Source: Branchiostoma floridae
Lineage: Eukaryota; Chordata; Leptocardii; Amphioxiformes; Branchiostomatidae
DNA: 64,000 nt
Assembly: GCF_000003815.2 (NCBI RefSeq)
Contig: NC_049989.1
Coordinates: 7,078,734-7,142,733, forward strand
Reading direction: 5' to 3'
In this document: positions 12,337 through 24,500 of the stretch, one piece after another
Layout of the letters: each line of letters opens with the position of its first letter
Position numbering within the stretch: the stretch's first letter is position 1
Translations under genes and position numbers: made by a program
Notes under the pieces: generated by a model
What the model was told of the DNA's origin: nothing
Databases searched by the model: none
Seen by the model: the letters and a program-made list of their open reading frames with translations, nothing else

Positions 12337-12590
12337 ACCTCTCACATAGCAACATATTAAGACTGATACAAAAGAAAGGACGGGAGATGTTTAGTACTGT
12401 ATAAACTACAAACATACCTGCTCAAAGGTGACGTATCCCAGGTTTGTTAAATTTTCCTGTACCGTACTGTAGCTGATTTTCTACGTTGTCTCATGCTAAG
12501 ATACTGGACCCTTACATTTATATAGAATATCAATGTACAGTCAGTTGTGCAATATAATTGGGGTGCTATTGCTGGCCATGTCGTCATACG

Positions 12591-12690
12591 NNNNNNNNNN
12601 NNNNNNNNNNNNNNNNNNNNNNNNNNNNNNNNNNNNNNNNNNNNNNNNNNNNNNNNNNNNNNNNNNNNNNNNNNNNNNNNNNNNNNNNNN
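12591..12690. other. Assembly gap (100 N)
   Basis: Placeholder-length run of N in the intergenic region. Confidence 0.99.
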
Positions 12691-13017
12691 AACGTCATGA
12701 AACTCGACCTGCTTCAACTACAGCTGTGTTGTGGCGAGAGATCTCAATAAGATACCATTGTCTGTACTATTAGTCCACAGAATCTTTCCCACATACATGT
12801 ACATGATCAACTACGTACGTAGCATTACGTCTTACATTGAACTCCAGAAAGTCAAATACAGAAGGAAAATATAGACATCAATATAAATATAAACCAGAAC
12901 AGTGAATGGGTACTACTCGTCAGGGTACCACTGCACTGGCTATTGTTCAAGGTGAGAATTCACTGGGGAGAATGAGCTATTCAACTATCATCAATTTGCA
13001 AGCCGTCTAGCCTAAAC

Positions 13018-13042
13018 CAAGGAGGTTTCTTTAACCTCCTTG
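13018..13042. repeat. CAAGGAGGTT hairpin
   Basis: CAAGGAGGTT, loop TCTTT, AACCTCCTTG: a perfect 10-bp stem. It belongs to the recurring CAAGGAG hairpin set also seen at 12260, 13100, 14564 and 41933. Confidence 0.8.
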
Positions 13043-13089
13043 CCTAAACATCGTGTTTTGTGCCATGCTGACCTGATCGACAAAAGGGC

Positions 13090-13134
13090 TTGATATCAAC
13101 AAGGAGCTTTTGATAAAAGCTCCTTGATATCAAC
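13090..13134. repeat. CAAGGAGCTTTT hairpin flanked by an 11-bp direct repeat
   Basis: A perfect 12-bp stem, CAAGGAGCTTTT / AAAAGCTCCTTG with loop GAT (13100-13126), sits between two exact copies of TTGATATCAAC (13090-13100 and 13124-13134). The direct repeats overlap the stem ends by a few bases. Confidence 0.8.
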
Positions 13135-13368
13135 GTTAGATATTATATGCATGTGTACAATATAGTGCATGTATGTTGCGATTCATAGCTTTTCAGATGT
13201 CAACAAAGCCTTGTAAGAACCGGTCTGCTGCATTGGTCTAACCATCAGAATGGATGCAAAGGAAAGCCGATCCCCTAAAACAAACGTGGTTCCAGTTGTT
13301 ACCCTGTTTGTCACCATCAGGACGGGAAAATCCCCCGCGACTCGGGACACTGGCAGGTGTGAGGGGTG

Positions 13369-13392
13369 TGACGTCATTGGCGGCAAGCCAAT
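13369..13392. promoter_or_regulatory. CRE plus CCAAT-box cluster
   Basis: TGACGTCA (13369-13376) overlaps ATTGG, and a CCAAT follows at 13388-13392. The combination is promoter-like, but I cannot assign a transcript to it. An unannotated 5' UTR exon or a non-coding gene start is possible. Confidence 0.3.
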
Positions 13393-13883
13393 CAAAAAAT
13401 TCCTTGCGCAAATAGATATGTCCAGGTTGTGAGCTGTTCCGGATTGTGTCGCAACCCCGTTGGAAGAAGTATGGACATTCTCAGCCGAAACATAAAACAC
13501 CGCGTTTGGTGAAAAAAGGCGAAAGAAAGTTCGTAACTTTAAAAAGCTGGACGGGAAAGACAATAAGTATCACATTTTTCATAAATTTTAATTTCATCGA
13601 ATAGACCTACTCCTCTTCTTTAGATTCTAGCAAGGAGGTTGGTTTTCCAACATTTAACAACACCGGTACCGGTTCAACCAAGGGACTTTCCCCGTCTTGA
13701 AAAGCGTATCTTAGTCGGAAACGATACTTCGCACAGGTAGAAATTTCCAACTTTAAAATTTACCAATTTAATAGCGTAACTTCACCAGCTGATATATATC
13801 ATCAAGGACAAGCCAGAAAATGTATATTTTCTGTCTTATCCCAGGGTCGGCTCAGCTCGAACATATGTTGTATTTAAAGATAT

Positions 13884-13942
13884 CGCATTCGCATTTCGGA
13901 AGGGACCTAAAAATTTTACGTCCCTTCCGAAAGACGAAAGCG
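13884..13942. repeat. Imperfect foldback
   Basis: The arms pair around the core TTTCGGAAGGGAC / GTCCCTTCCGAAA, with further CGCATTCG/CGAAAGCG-type pairing outward. The loop is short and AT-rich. Confidence 0.65.
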
Positions 13943-14271
13943 AAATGTAACGTTACGTAAACAGCCTCGTTGCTCAAATTGAACAACGCTTTACCTACTG
14001 GCTGCAATAAAACACCAAGGTGAATTTATAGTTTGCCCAGTGGGGTTTAGATTTCTTGAAACAACCCAGTTTCCCTCGCTGTCAAAAGTCAATGACAGAT
14101 TTAGAGTTTCAAGAATCCCTTAAAATAACATTTTCGTTATCTGTCTGTCGCAGCAATTGTATTTAAATCTTAGATCTTCGCTGTTAACGTTAATGATCCC
14201 ATCTGGTCCTCCCTACCTACCATCGCCTGGGACTTTTGACCTTCTAACGACCTTTCCTTGAGAAATTGATC

Positions 14272-14324
14272 GTGACTTCTCCAAGGTCGAGCGCGCTGGC
14301 TAACACGACCTTGGAGGGAGTCAC
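14272..14324. repeat. Foldback with GTGAC ends
   Basis: GTGACTTCTCCAAGGTCG pairs with CGACCTTGGAGGGAGTCAC with a few mismatches, around a GC-rich 16-nt loop. Confidence 0.65.
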
Positions 14325-14563
14325 GACTTTGTCTCAACCGGGGGGTCAATGGCCTTTTGGAGAGTAAGTTTATCTGAGGTCTCTAGTCTCAGTGGCGGAC
14401 AGAGAAAGTTGTAAAAATTGACAAAAAAGGTCTTTTTATCAGAAGGCCTGGTACAGATTTGTATATATGCGTCGATTGGAAAGTAGGTAATGTTAATTCT
14501 ATGGCCGGCTAACGTTTACTCCCTGTTTTGTTTTGTTTTGCAGAGGAGGGTGTTGCTACAATC

Positions 14564-14864
14564 CAAGGAGCTTTTATTTATCTGTATCAAAAGCTCCTTG
14601 TACGATCCATCGTACAAGCAGAGGTTTGGCTCCGGCTGTTTTTTTTTTGGGGGGGGGGGGGGGGTCACGTCTTTTAGTCGTAATTTTTATCGGGCTTTCT
14701 ATTTTGTATTGGTTCTTGAAGTCCGACAGGTTTTGTCAATATAGGATACAATACAAGATAGAAAACCCGATAATATGACTACAAAGGCCGTTAAAAAACA
14801 GCCGGAGCCTAACCTCTGCTTGGAGAGTAGGTGTTGCATGCGGCCCATAGCGAATACTCTCCAA
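14564..14864. repeat. Composite of four abutting foldbacks
   Basis: In order: CAAGGAGCTTTT hairpin (14564-14600); TTGTACGAT-CC-ATCGTACAA (14598-14617); a 208-bp foldback with ends CAAGCAGAGG / CCTCTGCTTG (14615-14822), whose arms also pair at GGCTCCGGCTG and at TATCGGG...TTTCTATTTTGTATTG; then TTGGAGAGTA / TACTCTCCAA (14820-14864). The 208-bp unit contains a poly-T then poly-G run at 14640-14663. TCTCCAAGCAGAGGT also occurs at 43441. Confidence 0.7.
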
Positions 14865-15527
14865 AAGGCAAGTTTAGTCGGGCTGATGGAGTTAATGGAG
14901 AATAAGTGTTGTATGTGCACGTGGTGTCTTTATGAAGGTTCACCATCAACGGTTAAAACTGCAGATCTGTATGTCCAGCTAACTCCTGTGGTAAATGATT
15001 CTTCTCATTTTGGTCGGCCAAATTCTCCTCTTTTTTTTAAGCAAACCTCGCAGGAATATAAATTTGCTTGTGATTTGGCGGTCCTAAAAACGGGTCGTTT
15101 TTTTTTCCATCTATCATTTTCATTTATCATTTTCAACATCAAATATATTGATTATAGGGGACATAGGTTTGGTGACCATTATAAGGGACATGGGTTCTTG
15201 AGGTTTGCTTTGGTGACTTTGGTCCGTTGCGACAGAAAGTAGGGTAATGGCCATTGATTGGCAAGTTGGAAAACGATTCTTCAACATTTTAGTCATCCAG
15301 ATGTCAGATAAAAAATGCCAGCGGTTGACCTCTAAAGAAGGTTATGTTCGGCTAGTTTTTGCTAGGAAACGGGAACACATTTTTCCCAAGGCCCATCTAC
15401 AAGAGGTGTCTGTTGGAGAGAGACAATACAAACCTACGCCTAAGGCTAAGGGTTAGCTGAACAGCCCGGCGGGAGGGAGCGCGCCAGATGCAAAAGCCTG
15501 AGTAGCTCCACTGTGAAAGACGGCAAG

Positions 15528-18500
15528 ATGGCGGACCTAGAGGCAGTTCTGGCGGACGTCAGCTATCTCATGGCCATGGAGAAGAGTAAATCTACTCCAG
15601 CGGCCAGAGCTAGCAAAAAAATCATTCTACCAGATCCAAGGTACGTGTAAGGGTGCTTGTGGTTGGCTTGATCGGGCGTACCGAGGCACAGTACTCCCCG
15701 GAAGGGTTGGGTGTTGGGCCCGCTACATCCGAATAATATATATAGGACTGAAATTGACAGCAAAAAAACATGGGTTGTGAGATTTTGCGTTGTGGCTACC
15801 ATCGTCTTGATTACCGTTATGTCACTTGACATTTCCCATTGCGATAGCTACTCCAGAGATGTGTTCCTTTTAAATGTGAACGATGTTGACTCTATTGTTT
15901 TGGTTTGCGTCTGCAGTGTGCGATCGGTGATGCACAAATACCTGGAAGAGAGGGGGGAGGTCACCTTTGATAAGATCTTCAACCAGAAAATAGGTGAGAC
16001 ATTAATTGTTGTCGGTGACGCCACGCCCACGCAAACAACACAAACACTTGGAACGTAAACATCGTGCAATTACAACATTCGCCCTGGATTCTCACATGTT
16101 TACCATACCAATTGCTTGCTTGAACATTGTATGTTATGAGGAAAAGATACATGTACAGCATGTTGTCAACCATAATACTTGTATTAACATACCCCACTGA
16201 AAGAATCACTTGTGAACTAGTGTGAATGATGAATTCTGGTTTTCAAACCACCTCTTAACGTCATGTAAATTCTCTTAAATTCAAGTCTTTTTGCATTTGT
16301 TAACAATTCAATTTTTCAATTTTACACATTTCAGACTGAACTTTTACTAAGTATACTTTTTCAATTCATTGTCTGCTGTAACGTTACCTCAAATCTGGGA
16401 GATTATTTGGATTTGCAGTGTTTTGTTTTAACTTAGATGTATTTTTGCTGTCAAGAAACAACAAAATAGTTTTACATTTTGAATTTTTGCCTAAAAAACA
16501 TAATACTAACTGCTATTTTTGTCACAAAGATGTTCACGACTACATACAGGATGTAACGTTAATTGCATCAGAAACTGTTTTCTGCTTCCCAAAATACCCT
16601 GCTGTAGGATAGCATGTCAAAGGTGGGAGGAAGATAATAAACACTGTAGGACAGATCCGTCCATAACTCTATTGAGGTCGTTGGGAAGTAGCTAGAAAAA
16701 AATACATCTCACAGATCTAGACATGGTCAATGCCTGAAGTTTTTACAGGTTGTAGGAACATACATGTATGATTCAAATCATTTTTGACATCACCAGTTCT
16801 AGCCATTATTGTGTGATTGTGTCTTGAAAGTAAACATTGTAAAGTAAGGTTTTAAATGTATGTACAGTCAAACCTGTATTAGCGGCCACCTTTGCATAAC
16901 GGCCACCTGCCCATAGTGGCCACTTTTTGTCGGTCCCTTGGATTCGTAATGATTAAGAAATAGGCTTAGCGGCCACCTGTCCAACGCGGCCACGGACAAA
17001 CAAACAAATCAAGGAAAGCTCCTTGAAGAAAGCAAGGTTAGTATTTTAAAATTTGAGGTATGGCACTGTGGACAAAACAGTGGAATCATATTATGTAACT
17101 CATGTATCAACATTTCCCACAAAAGCAAGTTTTTGTGTTTCTTATTTTGCCAGAAAGGTTTGTCAGTCAATGTTTTGGTTGGCTCACATGAGAAGTTTCC
17201 ATAAAAAAGAAGCCAGGAATGGCAGGATTAAAAGAAATAGGGCACCAGTAAACAAATTAACATTACCCTGACATTGATTTAAAGCAGAAAAAATGAAGCA
17301 GTCAGACAGATTGTTGACCCATTTAAAATCAGAGTGAATTCAACATTCTATTGATCCATTAATCCCCTTTCAAACAATACGCCGCCTACGTTGTTTAACA
17401 GTGACGTGTAGGCTTTACGACTGTAGTGGTAGGAAGAGGTTTTATGCTTCTTTTGTGTAACCATATGTTTTGGTGCCTGTTGCATGTGAAAGAACCACAT
17501 GTGGTTAAGTTGAACGGAGCACCTGTAGCTTTGTCAGGTGACAGAATAGATTGCTACATTAGCACTGTCCTACTTACAAAAATGTAGGTACCATCGTCTT
17601 TCCAAATGGCAGTTTTAGCCGTGCATTGTTTGTTTATATTTCACCTGGAGCCCATTTGTTTCAGGTGTTCCAGGTGGTATTATTTGCCTCTTTCATGTCT
17701 TTGCATTCACTTCTGTGGACTCTTAGTTTGCCGTGACAAAATGTCTGCTACTACAGTACTAACTGACGTCGATCAACAGCTCATTTAAATCATTAACATT
17801 TGCCAGTCTGAGAGGTTTGAGTTCAGCTGCCTGGAACAGGAGTGTCCGTTGTATCATTATCACACAGGGTTATTCAAAAGCCCTAATGTTTACCTTAAGG
17901 TCAAAGGCCCACCAGCCTTTTTGTACTTGAGAGGTGTAATCACCTAAAAGGTACCTCCACACCAGTGTATGTACACACATCAGTCGTTAATTGTTACCGG
18001 GAGACTCCCGTCCACACACCTGTACAATAGGTGTTTTATTCTGTAGCCATGGGCTCTGATGGAGGTAAAGGGTACAAACACTAAAAGCTGCAAAGAATTT
18101 TGGAGGCAAATGTCAACCTTAGGCTCAATCAGATAGCTAGATGACAGAGTCATCTACATGTAAATGTCATGGGGCAGCCAAGCATTGAACCATGGGGTAC
18201 TACATACAGTGTCCTCTTCCAGCATCCTTCAGGGAGGTCACTCAGTCAATCACTTACTCATTCATTCACTTACTCACTCATTCACTCATTCATTCATTCA
18301 TTCATTCACTCCATCACTCACCAACTCACTCACTCAATCACTCACTCACTCACTCACTCACTCACTCACTTACTAGTACTTACTCACTCTTCCTCTTGCA
18401 CATGGTATGTAGAGCTGTCTAAGAGAATGGTATGTAGCAAAGGTAGCCTATTACGTGGCAGAGTATTTCAGGGTAGTATGAAGCAAAGATATTGTCATGA

Positions 18501-21500
18501 CTTCAAATTAAGTTGAGATTTATATGATTATGAAGCACAGTTCCCTATCTGAATATTGGTTTAACACCTTTACAATGTGGGATATTGCCATTCTATAACT
18601 ATGCTCCTATATCTTGCCTTAGTTTAAACATGTGTATATACATGTACAGTCAAACCTGTCTATAGCGGCCACTCAAGGGACTGGCCAAAATTGGCCACTA
18701 TAGAGAGGTGGCCCCTATAGAGAATATGCTAATTAATTGACCACAAGCAATAAGTTACACATGGTTCTAGTACCCACTGATCTTTATTCACATAATACAG
18801 TACTGTACATGTACTGCAATGATTTTTACACTATATGTATTAAGAAAACAAAAGCTATAAAAAATTTTAAATGTTCTACAGTTGATATTGTCTGAAGAGA
18901 CCGGTATCGTAAAATTTCTTTGATTTTTCGTCTTGTATTCTTTGATACTTCGCCGTCCGTGTGTTCCCGCTCGCGTTCACACGTACGCGTCAGATTCGCC
19001 CATTATGCTAATGTGGTACTCACAAGAAAAGTCTTGTCATTTTAGACTTATCTCTTAATAAATGTAAGAATAAAATCCACCATAGTCTGAAGTTCATATC
19101 ATTTTGTCTTTGTAACAATTTCTTTGGAAAGTTTTTGTGATGTAAATTAACCTAAGCGATAGTGTATTAGAACGTAACTTTAACACAATTTACCTCCGTA
19201 GTATTGGTGTCGTCTATTGACCTTATATGACCTCGTTCGTCAGCGGGTATGGGTAGCGCCAGTTTACGAAGTTTTGTTTTGAAATTAAGTCAAAGAGGTT
19301 TTAAATCCGGCGTAGGGTGACGATACGGCCGCTGTATATGGCCGAACGCGTGCCGAAACATAGATCAGCGGTCCGCGTGGCCGTAATCGGCAGTGTTTTT
19401 GTACCTGCGGGACCGGAAATCGTGTGGCCGTGGCCGCGTTGGACAGGTGGCCGCTAAGCCTATTTCTTAATCATTACGAATCCAAGGGACCGACAAAAAG
19501 TGGCCACTATGGGCAGGTGGCCGTTATGCAAAGGTGGCCGCTAATACAGGTTTGACTGTATATGACGATAATGTATAGCTTCAGATGATCTTGAGATAGT
19601 CTGTCACCTAAAAGGCCAGAGTTAAAGGTCAACTCCAAAAGAGGTATTATGTTCCAGTAGATAGTTAATGACGTTAAGGTGTTAAGAGTGCATGATAAAA
19701 TACCCACTGGGCACAAAAAAGAGCACAAACGTATTCTGATAAACTTGAGCAATCTCAGCTTATGCCATACTTGAAGCTAAATATAAATTGTGAAGGCCTG
19801 AATTAAAATTAAATTGCAAAAATAATTTCAGGCCACAACACCCTTTCTCCCCACAATTCCAAGGGTTTGCAGGTTTCAGCTTTTATGTAACCACAAGTAG
19901 GTTTCGTGGTTACATAATGCTGGTATAATGTTCCTAAGCCAAATTCCAGGCACAAACCATTTAGGATAAACTTACACATATTTGTGAAGTGACAGCAGCT
20001 GGGAAAGGAAAAGACCATGCCATATTTGCAACTACTGTATATTTGCTACTGTATACATCTATCACGATTTGGCAAATGTATAGCTTTGTATTTGTTTTGT
20101 ATGTACTATAGACTAGCATGCTATGCTGTACCCAGGACCCAGATGTACACTTTTATGGTAATACTATTAATGAGAATCTCAGCTCTCAGCTCTAGCCAAA
20201 GTAGATTTGACATTCATTTATCATGTTGAATGATGAAAACCATGCCAGTTGATAGATTGTTGATCTGTTATGATTTATGGCAGTATGAAGTTATATTAAT
20301 TGGCAGATTTCTGGTGGTTAGTGTTTTGTACGTCATGCACTATGTCCCCTATTTTTCATTGTTGACAGATTTGGGCCATTAGATATCAAATCAACATTAT
20401 GGTCAATTCATATTCTACGAATCATGCTCAAACTCTGTTCAACTGGTACTTGTTTATATGCCTAGTATTTGATATTATGTGAAACAAGACCGAAGCAAAA
20501 GTGTTAAGGATGAAGGATTGAGATACTTATTGTTGTAGTCATCATACTTTTGTATTTGTTAAACATCTGATGCTTCCATTTAATAATGACACCTGAACAA
20601 GTCAAGGTAGTGAAGAGTGAAAGTATATCCTTGTATTCGTTACTAAATATTCATTGGCACCAAATTTGTATATTGTTATTGACCATACATATCACCATGA
20701 CAACAAATGTTGTGTACATTGTACGTAGCTACTTCCACGCATGTCTCACTGTAATAAGTCTGAGGATGGAGGAAATGAGTCTACCAGTCCTGAAGTAAAC
20801 ACATCAGGCATCCATTATGTAGGCTGCTTTGGAGGAAACAGTGGTGTAGGCCATTTATTAAACAAAGTAAGGATGGGTGATGTTCAGTCAATTTTGTTTA
20901 ATATTGAAAAGAAAAAATCAGAAATATTTGAAAAGCTGTCTAGCACATATTAGGCCCCACCAATTTAACTTGTTGGTTCCCAGGTTTTAAAGAATATTAT
21001 ACTTAACTGGAAGGTCCACATTAAAACAGAATCTGAAAAGAAGGGCTGTGCCCTAAAGTTGGTACAACACAGTTTCAGGGAGTGGGTATACTTGTACATG
21101 TACATTTGTACATGTACATGTAGTCAGATTCAAGTTTCCCCACCTGTCATCTTTCTGGAAGTTCCTACATTGTACGTAACACTTCCAAGAACCAAGAAAG
21201 TAAACTGCACATGAATTGTAAGCTCTCTGTGTTGTGCTGCAAATTAATTTTTCATCACGAACAGCTGAAGTTTTATTGTAATGCGTCTGGCTTGCCAAGG
21301 TCAATAAGACTTAATCTTGGACCTGTACCATTAAGCCACAGATTATCATTGCTTCCATTAGCGTCCTCATACATATTTCATGTGTCTGGCCTTAAGCCCA
21401 TTCATGTAGATGCCTAATATTCCTGTTGATACAATTATATAGGATGCCTGTCAAATAATGCATAGTTTTGACTTTGATGGCTTCAGATTTGCCTCAAAAT

Positions 21501-24500
21501 TTAACATCATTTATCCCTGTTTGAAATGAAGTGTTGAGCCCTTAATCCTAGGAGAAGTAGTCTCTGTAGCACAGTCCAACACTTAATGGATCCCTTACCT
21601 GTAGATTGTGCTAGTACAAAGTTGGTTTAGTTCTGAGTAGGCAACTAGGAGTTCCGTCAAAACTCAAGGTGCAGTCCCGGCTTAGGTCAAGTAAAGATGC
21701 ACAATGCATTTGGGTCTTGAAACTTGTTTTTTCAAATTCTGGCTCCGTTACTGTGCTCGTACCAGTTGTCCTATGCAGAATACTTCCAGTTTTGATGCTC
21801 TAATATTGCATTTGGTGCCTTTAACAGTAAAGCTGTAGCACACTGTTAGTTGCACATGCTTCAAAGTAGTGATGTTCAGTCTACGTGATTCAGTACCATA
21901 GACAGTCACAGGGAGGCTCATACCAAATTTGACCTTTGTTTTCCCAACCCATACCAACCTACAAAATGTAAGGATCCATTTCCACAGACAGACAAACAAA
22001 CACTCACACAGACAAACAAATAAACAAACACATAAATCATCACCAAAATCACAATCATCTTGGTAGTGATTAATGTTGTGTATGATATTCGTTCAGCTGT
22101 AACACATTAGTAAAATACTTCAATTACCTTTTGTTACTTGTTTTGTTGTCCAGGGTTCTTGCTGTTCAAAGATTACTGTGAGAATGTGATTGAGGAGCCA
22201 GTTCCCCAGCTACAGTTTTATGAAGAGGTAAGTGTTAGCCTTGTAATTAGCAAATTTTATTTTTTTACACACGGCAGGGTTCCAGATATTCACCTACGAT
22301 TTGTAGGTAAAAATGTCTGATACTTGCAATTTTGCAGGCCAAAAATAAAGATTTAGACTATCTCTGTATTATTAATCACACGTTGCATGCAAAAGAAAAA
22401 ACGTAATTTGTATTTTGAGCGTTATGTGTAGCGCTCAAAACTACATTCTGAATCATTTTCGTTGTATCTAAGATGAACAGATAAAGTCTATATATTTGGT
22501 CACCTTATCATTGCGTACATAGATCTATAGATGTGTATACTCAGTTGAACTGTTCATCAGATACGTGTATCTGTGGAGCAAATATCCAACATACAAAAGT
22601 AGCATTGCTCAGATGTTGCATGTATGTGTTTGAAAATTGCTGTTATGAATGAAGTATTTCTTGCTAATGAAGGTTCATTGAATCTGAAGAAGTATTGTGC
22701 CTGTAGTTCCAATGGGGCTTGACTCTTAGGCAGTCTCAGCCTTCAAAGTGGAATTCTTTGAAGATGGCTAAATGTTCCATTTCAATGGATTTGTTAAGCA
22801 TGGCAGTCAATACATTCATTCAGAAGCAATGCATCCATAACATTTGCATTCAATTTGAAGTGTTCAATAGGTATTCATAGGTGTATGTGATTGTGATGTC
22901 TTGGTTCATTAAGTTACCTCTTCATGGTTTATTGATTTTTCAATATACAGTATTTTTGTTTGTAAAGACCTTTGCCTTTAAAGGTTTTAAGGTTGGCTAA
23001 ATTGCCATTTTCACCTTCTGATGTTTTCTCATTTATGAATTAAGAAAGAATGGAGCCATAATGAATATTGATAGATAGGCATGATCGAAATCGAAATCTG
23101 ATTTTTTTGGTTATATGAATGATGTCATCATGTTTTATTGCTTTTAATATTTTATTTTTTTCTGTAAGAAAATACAGCACTTTGGGACATACCACTGCAA
23201 TGAAGCTATGTTTTTTTCATATGCATAGTAATGAAAGCTAGAAACTCGCGTTTGTAAAACTTTATATCTTCTAATGATCTGTAATTATTAGAAAATAATT
23301 GTTTTCATCTAATAATCTGATAATTGCAGATAGTTGTATTAGTAAAGTGCTTGAAATATCCACTTGCATACTTGAAACCACATTTTGCTTGGTGCAACCC
23401 AGATAGTACAGCGCACAACTTGAAATTTTGCACTTAGAACACCACTTACCCTTGTGCATAAGCCTTGTGTATTAATTTCTTCATAAGATAAAACATAAGT
23501 AGTTACATGTAACTGGAAGAAAAGATAATGGATAAATAAGTAGCTGAATAAAGTAATAACTTGGAAGTGGGCAACCTGAAATGTTCATGGTGCAAACCCA
23601 GACTTTTAACTCAGGTTGCCGCCTGGGCAACCTGGCTGAAAAAAATATTTCCAGCACTGGAGTAAAACTTCATGCTGTCGATGTTGGCTACAGAACTTGT
23701 CTGCTTTCCATCAACTTGGAGCCTGAGGAATGACTGGCCTTTCAAACAGGCTGCCTGGCCTGCTGTGAATGTCAGTCATGTGTCAGTGAAGCCTCTGGTG
23801 CCGCTCAAAGGATTCCCAGAATCCCTCAAAGAGCACAGTCTGCTCGGCCCAAAGTACACACCTGCAATTAGCACAAAACAGTCTGTCATTGCAGGTTTAA
23901 ACTAAAACAACTTAGTGGTTAGTGCCTCTGGACCTAGAGTTCCAGAGTTCAAATCCAAGCTGGATCATTTGATTCTACTGAAAAAATTTCAGGTGGGAAG
24001 TTGAGCCGTGATCCACTGTACATTTACTTCAGAAAAAAAAGAAGAGAAGAGCAAGCTCAGTGGGGCTGGATTCGTGGGGCCGCGTAGCACAGTGGTAGTG
24101 TATTCGGCCCGTGACCGAGAGGTCGCCGGTTCGAATCCGCATGCCGTGTTGCCGGTCTTGTGCCCTTGGGAAAGGCACTTTACACGACTTTCCTCACTTT
24201 ACTCAAGTGAAAAATGAGTCATCCCTCGGATAGGACGTTAAATGGAGGTCCCGTGTATGGGGAGAGTCATACCCTATGCACGTTAAAGAACCCGCCACAT
24301 GTGCGAACATCCACCCGAGCGGATCAAACCATTCCGGCCAAAATAGGGGTAGGGAATCTCCCGAGCAGCCCTCGTAACCCCTGCTTCGCCTATTGGGTCA
24401 GTTAGTCCTCACTCATAGTGAGCAATTGGGCTGGTCTCAATCATGATGTTTCTGACCTAGGGCGAAGAGTTGCTGTTACAGTTCCAATCATGTAACCCGT

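Larger units (their letters stand above)
11752..15527. other. Intergenic region between the Kelch-like gene and GRK2
   Basis: No recognisable exon. It holds several short perfect hairpins, three foldback elements and a composite cluster (listed separately), a 100-N gap, and a CRE plus CCAAT cluster at 13369. Open frames at 14775-15242 and 15247-15456 show no family resemblance or splice context and are treated as chance. Confidence 0.5.
15994..22153. other. GRK2 intron 2 (6.2 kb)
   Basis: No coding exon found. It contains a partial and a full pogo/Tigger-like element, an ACTC-type microsatellite, a perfect hairpin and many ACATGTAC palindromes; the rest is unremarkable AT-rich DNA. Confidence 0.8.

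Noticed and set aside
14775-15456. Two consecutive plus-strand frames (155 and 69 codons) just upstream of GRK2
   Set aside because: No family motif, no splice context, partly made of foldback sequence, and Lys/Phe-rich as expected from AT-rich DNA.
18164-18516. Three overlapping frames rich in Ser, His, Thr
   Set aside because: They are translations of the ACTC/ATTC microsatellite in a GRK2 intron.
24008-24405. Frames of 69 and 63 codons with Arg/Pro-rich sequence
   Set aside because: They fall inside the tRNA-derived SINE.
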